A DNA stretch of 64,000 nt, taken from Pseudodesulfovibrio indicus. Its GTDB lineage: Bacteria; Desulfobacterota; Desulfovibrionia; Desulfovibrionales; Desulfovibrionaceae. Below the pieces are notes generated by a model that was given only the letters and a program-made list of their open reading frames with translations, had not been told where the DNA came from and made no database searches. Within the stretch, counting starts at the first letter, position 1; every line of letters begins with the position of its first letter. Location: positions 1,984,001 through 2,048,000 of the forward strand of contig NZ_CP014206.1 of NCBI RefSeq assembly GCF_001563225.1, read 5' to 3'. The position numbers and the translations under genes were made by a program. Below are positions 61,275 to 64,000 of the stretch, piece by piece.

Positions 61275-63092
61275 ATGTTATCCACCAAAACTTTTAAGCT
61301 ATCCCAAGGAGGTATTTCTCCTTGGATCATCATTGGTATGAGTCTGATCCTTTTTCTCGCAATCAGCATACAAGCCTTCATGAATTACAACCGAGAAAAG
61401 GAGGTGATGGGAGAGTTTCTAAGCGCAAAAGGTGCTGCTCTTATTAAATCCTTTGAAGCTGGAGCCCGAACAGGGATGATGGGGAATATGGGACGAGGGG
61501 CAGGCCTACAGGCACTCTTGGAAGAAACTTCAACCTTGCCGGATATTCTTTATATTGCCCTTGTTGATAACGCTGGAAAGGTGCTGGCCCATAATGAAAA
61601 TAGTAAAATCGGGACGCAGTTCACTACGGCAGAAATGATGAGGTCAATTTCACCTACAGGGGATGCCCAATGGCGAGTTGTGGAGTCGGGAAAGAAGCCA
61701 ACTGCGTTTGAGGTATATAGTAGATTTCTTCCGTTGCAAAATCCAGCAGGTCTGCATGGTTCGTCCTCTATGCAGAATCGAAACATGATGCACGGGGCGC
61801 AGTGGGGTCATAAGGATGATTCTGATTGGTGCGCTCCGGGGGGCTGCCTGACTACGACAGACAACAATGTTCTGGCTTTAGATTCAGCACCTACGATATT
61901 TATTGGTATGGATGTCGCTCCTGTTGAGGCAGCTATGACTGAAGACCTCAAAATCACCGGCCTCACTTCTGGCATAATCCTGCTTTTAGGGCTGGCTGGT
62001 GTCGCTTCTCTTTTCTGGGCACAACGATACGCTAAATCCAAAAAGCTCCTTCAAGACACTCGTGCATTTGCTTCTGAAATGGTGGCCAGTCTCCCTGAAG
62101 GAATTATCGCTACTCAGCCCGATGGTGTGGTAACATATATAAATAATATTGCTTCAAACATGCTTGGAATTAATAGGGATCGGGCAAAGGGAAAGACCAT
62201 TGCGGACATTCTTCCCAGACAAGTGCAAACCATCTTGGTCTCTTTGCTAGAAGGAAGGAATGTTCAAGAGCGTGAGATTGAAATTGCTAGGTCCGACGGT
62301 GGGGTGTTGCCGCTTGCCATTATGGCGACGACAATCCTCACTGATGATAAACAGTCTGTTGGAGAAATGATAGTTCTGAGAGACCTGAGTCAAATCAAAC
62401 AACTCCAAAGGGAAGTACAGCAACAGGAAAAGATGGCTGCAATAGGCAATCTTGCTGCTGGGGTTGCGCATGAAGTAAGAAATCCGCTTAGTTCGATAAA
62501 AGGCTATGCTACCTATTTTAGCGGGTTGTTTGAGGAGGAATCTTCTAACAAAAAAGCTGCAGATATTATCATATCTGAAGTTGAGCGGCTTAATCGTGTT
62601 ATTTCGGAATTACTTGAAGTTGCAAGGCCTTCTGACATTCAACGCCGGGACACACAGCTTGACAGTTTGCTGGAGTCCACATTGGATTTGGTGAAACAGG
62701 AAGCTGAAAACTCAGGAGTTGTCATTTCGACTGTCATTAGCGATGGCCTCCCGCTCATGTCTCTCGATCCAGACCGTTTTTCCCAAGCCTTAATCAATCT
62801 ATATCTCAATGCGATCCAGGCCATGAAGGATGATGGAGGAACTATGGAGATTCTTGTTGCAACTGAACATGGCCACGTTTCCCTGACTATCAGTGACACA
62901 GGATGTGGCATTCCACCCTCAGATGTGGGTAATATTTTCGACCCATATTACACATCGAAATCTACGGGTACTGGTTTGGGGCTTTCCATTGTGCACAAAA
63001 TCATTGAAGCACATGGGGGAAAAATTGACGTAGACTCAACATTGGGAAGAGGCACTACTTTTAAAATTCAATTACCACACATCTCCAGATAG
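61275..63092 (+). CDS. Sensor histidine kinase, ZraS/NtrB-like
   Basis: A 605-residue kinase: TM1 about 16-36, a periplasmic sensor domain (about 37-226), TM2 about 227-248, PAS (about 262-370), HisKA with phospho-His 399 in [16 protein letters not shown], and an ATPase domain ([20 protein letters not shown]). The periplasmic loop at about 166-191 is rich in Met, His and Cys ([22 protein letters not shown]), a plausible metal site. The regulator gene starts 10 bp downstream. It probably senses periplasmic metal or envelope stress and drives the sigma-54 promoters in this island. Confidence 0.9.
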   Translation: MLSTKTFKLSQGGISPWIIIGMSLILFLAISIQAFMNYNREKEVMGEFLSAKGAALIKSFEAGARTGMMGNMGRGAGLQALLEETSTLPDILYIALVDNAGKVLAHNENSKIGTQFTTAEMMRSISPTGDAQWRVVESGKKPTAFEVYSRFLPLQNPAGLHGSSSMQNRNMMHGAQWGHKDDSDWCAPGGCLTTTDNNVLALDSAPTIFIGMDVAPVEAAMTEDLKITGLTSGIILLLGLAGVASLFWAQRYAKSKKLLQDTRAFASEMVASLPEGIIATQPDGVVTYINNIASNMLGINRDRAKGKTIADILPRQVQTILVSLLEGRNVQEREIEIARSDGGVLPLAIMATTILTDDKQSVGEMIVLRDLSQIKQLQREVQQQEKMAAIGNLAAGVAHEVRNPLSSIKGYATYFSGLFEEESSNKKAADIIISEVERLNRVISELLEVARPSDIQRRDTQLDSLLESTLDLVKQEAENSGVVISTVISDGLPLMSLDPDRFSQALINLYLNAIQAMKDDGGTMEILVATEHGHVSLTISDTGCGIPPSDVGNIFDPYYTSKSTGTGLGLSIVHKIIEAHGGKIDVDSTLGRGTTFKIQLPHISR

Positions 63093-63102
63093 GTGCATAA
63101 TC

Positions 63103-64000
63103 ATGAGTGGATCAATACTGATTGTTGACGATGACAAGGCGCATCTTTCGATGCTTGAAACCATCTTTAGCGGTTGGGGGTATACAGCAACCGGAGCAGA
63201 GGATGGTGCTGATGCGATAGAAGAAGTCCGGGAGCGCTCTTTCGACTGTGTTCTTATGGATGTGCGTATGGCCAATATCGGCGGAATTGAGGCGCTACAA
63301 CGTATTCATGAATACAACCCTTCCATTCCTGTAATCATAATGACGGCCTATTCCTCTGTTGATGTTGCAGTAGAAGCCATGAAGTTAGGGGCATATGACT
63401 ATCTCACCAAGCCCTTAAATTTTGATGAGTTGAGGTTAGTCGTTGAACGCTCCTTGGAGCATATGTCTCTGGCCAAAGAGAATCGTTCCTTGAAGTTAAA
63501 GCTGTCTCAAGATTCACGTCTCGGCAATATAATTGGTTCGAGTGAAGTAATGTTAGAACTTACACAAATGGTCGAAACGGTAGCCCCGACAGAAGCCACT
63601 GTTCTCATCACGGGAGAGAGCGGAACAGGCAAGGAGTTGTTTGCAAGAGCTATCCATGATCTTAGTGATCGAAAAGACAATGAGTTAGTGACTGTGAATT
63701 GCGCTGCTTTGACTGATACCCTTCTTGAATCAGAGTTGTTCGGCCATGAGAAAGGAGCCTTTACCGGGGCCGACAAGCGACGTGAAGGGCGGTTCATGCA
63801 AGCCAACAAAGGGACCATCTTTTTGGACGAAGTCGGTGAAGTGCCGATGCCGATGCAAGCTAAGCTTCTGAGAGCTATTCAGGAACGAGAGATACAACGT
63901 GTTGGCAGTGACATTCCGATACATGTTGATGTCCGAATCATTGCAGCCACAAATCGAGACTTGCTTGATGAAGTGAAGGAAGGAAAATTTAGGGAAGATC
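63103..64000 (+). CDS. NtrC/ZraR-family sigma-54 response regulator (cut by window end)
   Basis: About 299 residues are visible. Receiver domain with D9-D11, phospho-acceptor D53 ([11 protein letters not shown]), T81 and K103. The AAA+ sigma-54 activation domain has Walker A GESGTGKE (171-178), the sigma-54 contact loop GAFTGAD (218-224) and LDEVGE. The C-terminal DNA-binding domain lies beyond the window. It is the natural activator of the sigma-54 promoters at 47748, 57979 and 61086. Confidence 0.93.
   Translation, partial: MSGSILIVDDDKAHLSMLETIFSGWGYTATGAEDGADAIEEVRERSFDCVLMDVRMANIGGIEALQRIHEYNPSIPVIIMTAYSSVDVAVEAMKLGAYDYLTKPLNFDELRLVVERSLEHMSLAKENRSLKLKLSQDSRLGNIIGSSEVMLELTQMVETVAPTEATVLITGESGTGKELFARAIHDLSDRKDNELVTVNCAALTDTLLESELFGHEKGAFTGADKRREGRFMQANKGTIFLDEVGEVPMPMQAKLLRAIQEREIQRVGSDIPIHVDVRIIAATNRDLLDEVKEGKFRED

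Overview
The window looks like a chromosome segment of a sulfate-reducing deltaproteobacterium of the Desulfovibrio/Pseudodesulfovibrio type. This rests on an octaheme/tetraheme cytochrome c pair, hybrid cluster protein, a Roo-type flavodiiron protein, rubredoxin, a tungsten aldehyde oxidoreductase with a Wtp-type tungstate transporter, and a GC-rich core (about 13.7-39.1 kb) flanked by two AT-richer accessory regions. The genus call is inference from gene content.

Left accessory region (1-13.7 kb). After a frameshifted unknown gene come nitrogen-oxide and oxygen defence genes: a NapC/NrfH-type tetraheme cytochrome with a HAO-like octaheme cytochrome, hcp behind a perfect FNR/HcpR-type palindrome, a CBS protein plus HPP membrane protein, the flavodiiron protein roo and a cupin. 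A 3'-half tRNA-Ala relic (9240-9290) precedes a MoxR-type AAA ATPase / DUF3150 / VWA operon with two small membrane proteins. The region ends at an intact tRNA-Ala(CGC), where GC content rises.

Core (13.7-39.1 kb). A glycosyltransferase-like gene, rlmE-yebC-ruvC, ruvAB, a rubredoxin with an unusual first knuckle, a CPBP protease / class II aldolase / aldehyde:ferredoxin oxidoreductase operon, several Desulfovibrio-type hypotheticals, a DUF401 permease, a Cys-rich ferredoxin, wtpABC tungstate uptake (which would supply the tungsten enzyme), typA, an amino-acid permease with aspA, a frameshifted rlpA, and an HU gene.

Right accessory region (39.2-64 kb). Directly behind the HU terminator is an operon of three tyrosine recombinases, a RecD2-like helicase and two small HTH/coiled-coil proteins. 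This looks like a composite multi-recombinase mobile element and is the most unusual item here. A metal-response island follows: two copies of a [periplasmic ZraP-like protein + SHOCT membrane protein] module, a ZntA-type P-type ATPase, a Dsb-like thiol protein, a CcmF/NrfE + TPR pair, an M23 lipoprotein, a chemoreceptor, and a ZraS/ZraR-like two-component system whose regulator runs off the window. Three sigma-54 -24/-12 promoters lie about 100 bp from copies of one shared motif with a TAAAAAAT core. This suggests that the two-component system controls both ZraP-like modules and the chemoreceptor.

Three genes (178-1573, 37957-38714, 40534-42158) carry single-base frameshifts in G/C runs, so either recent decay or consensus indels are present.
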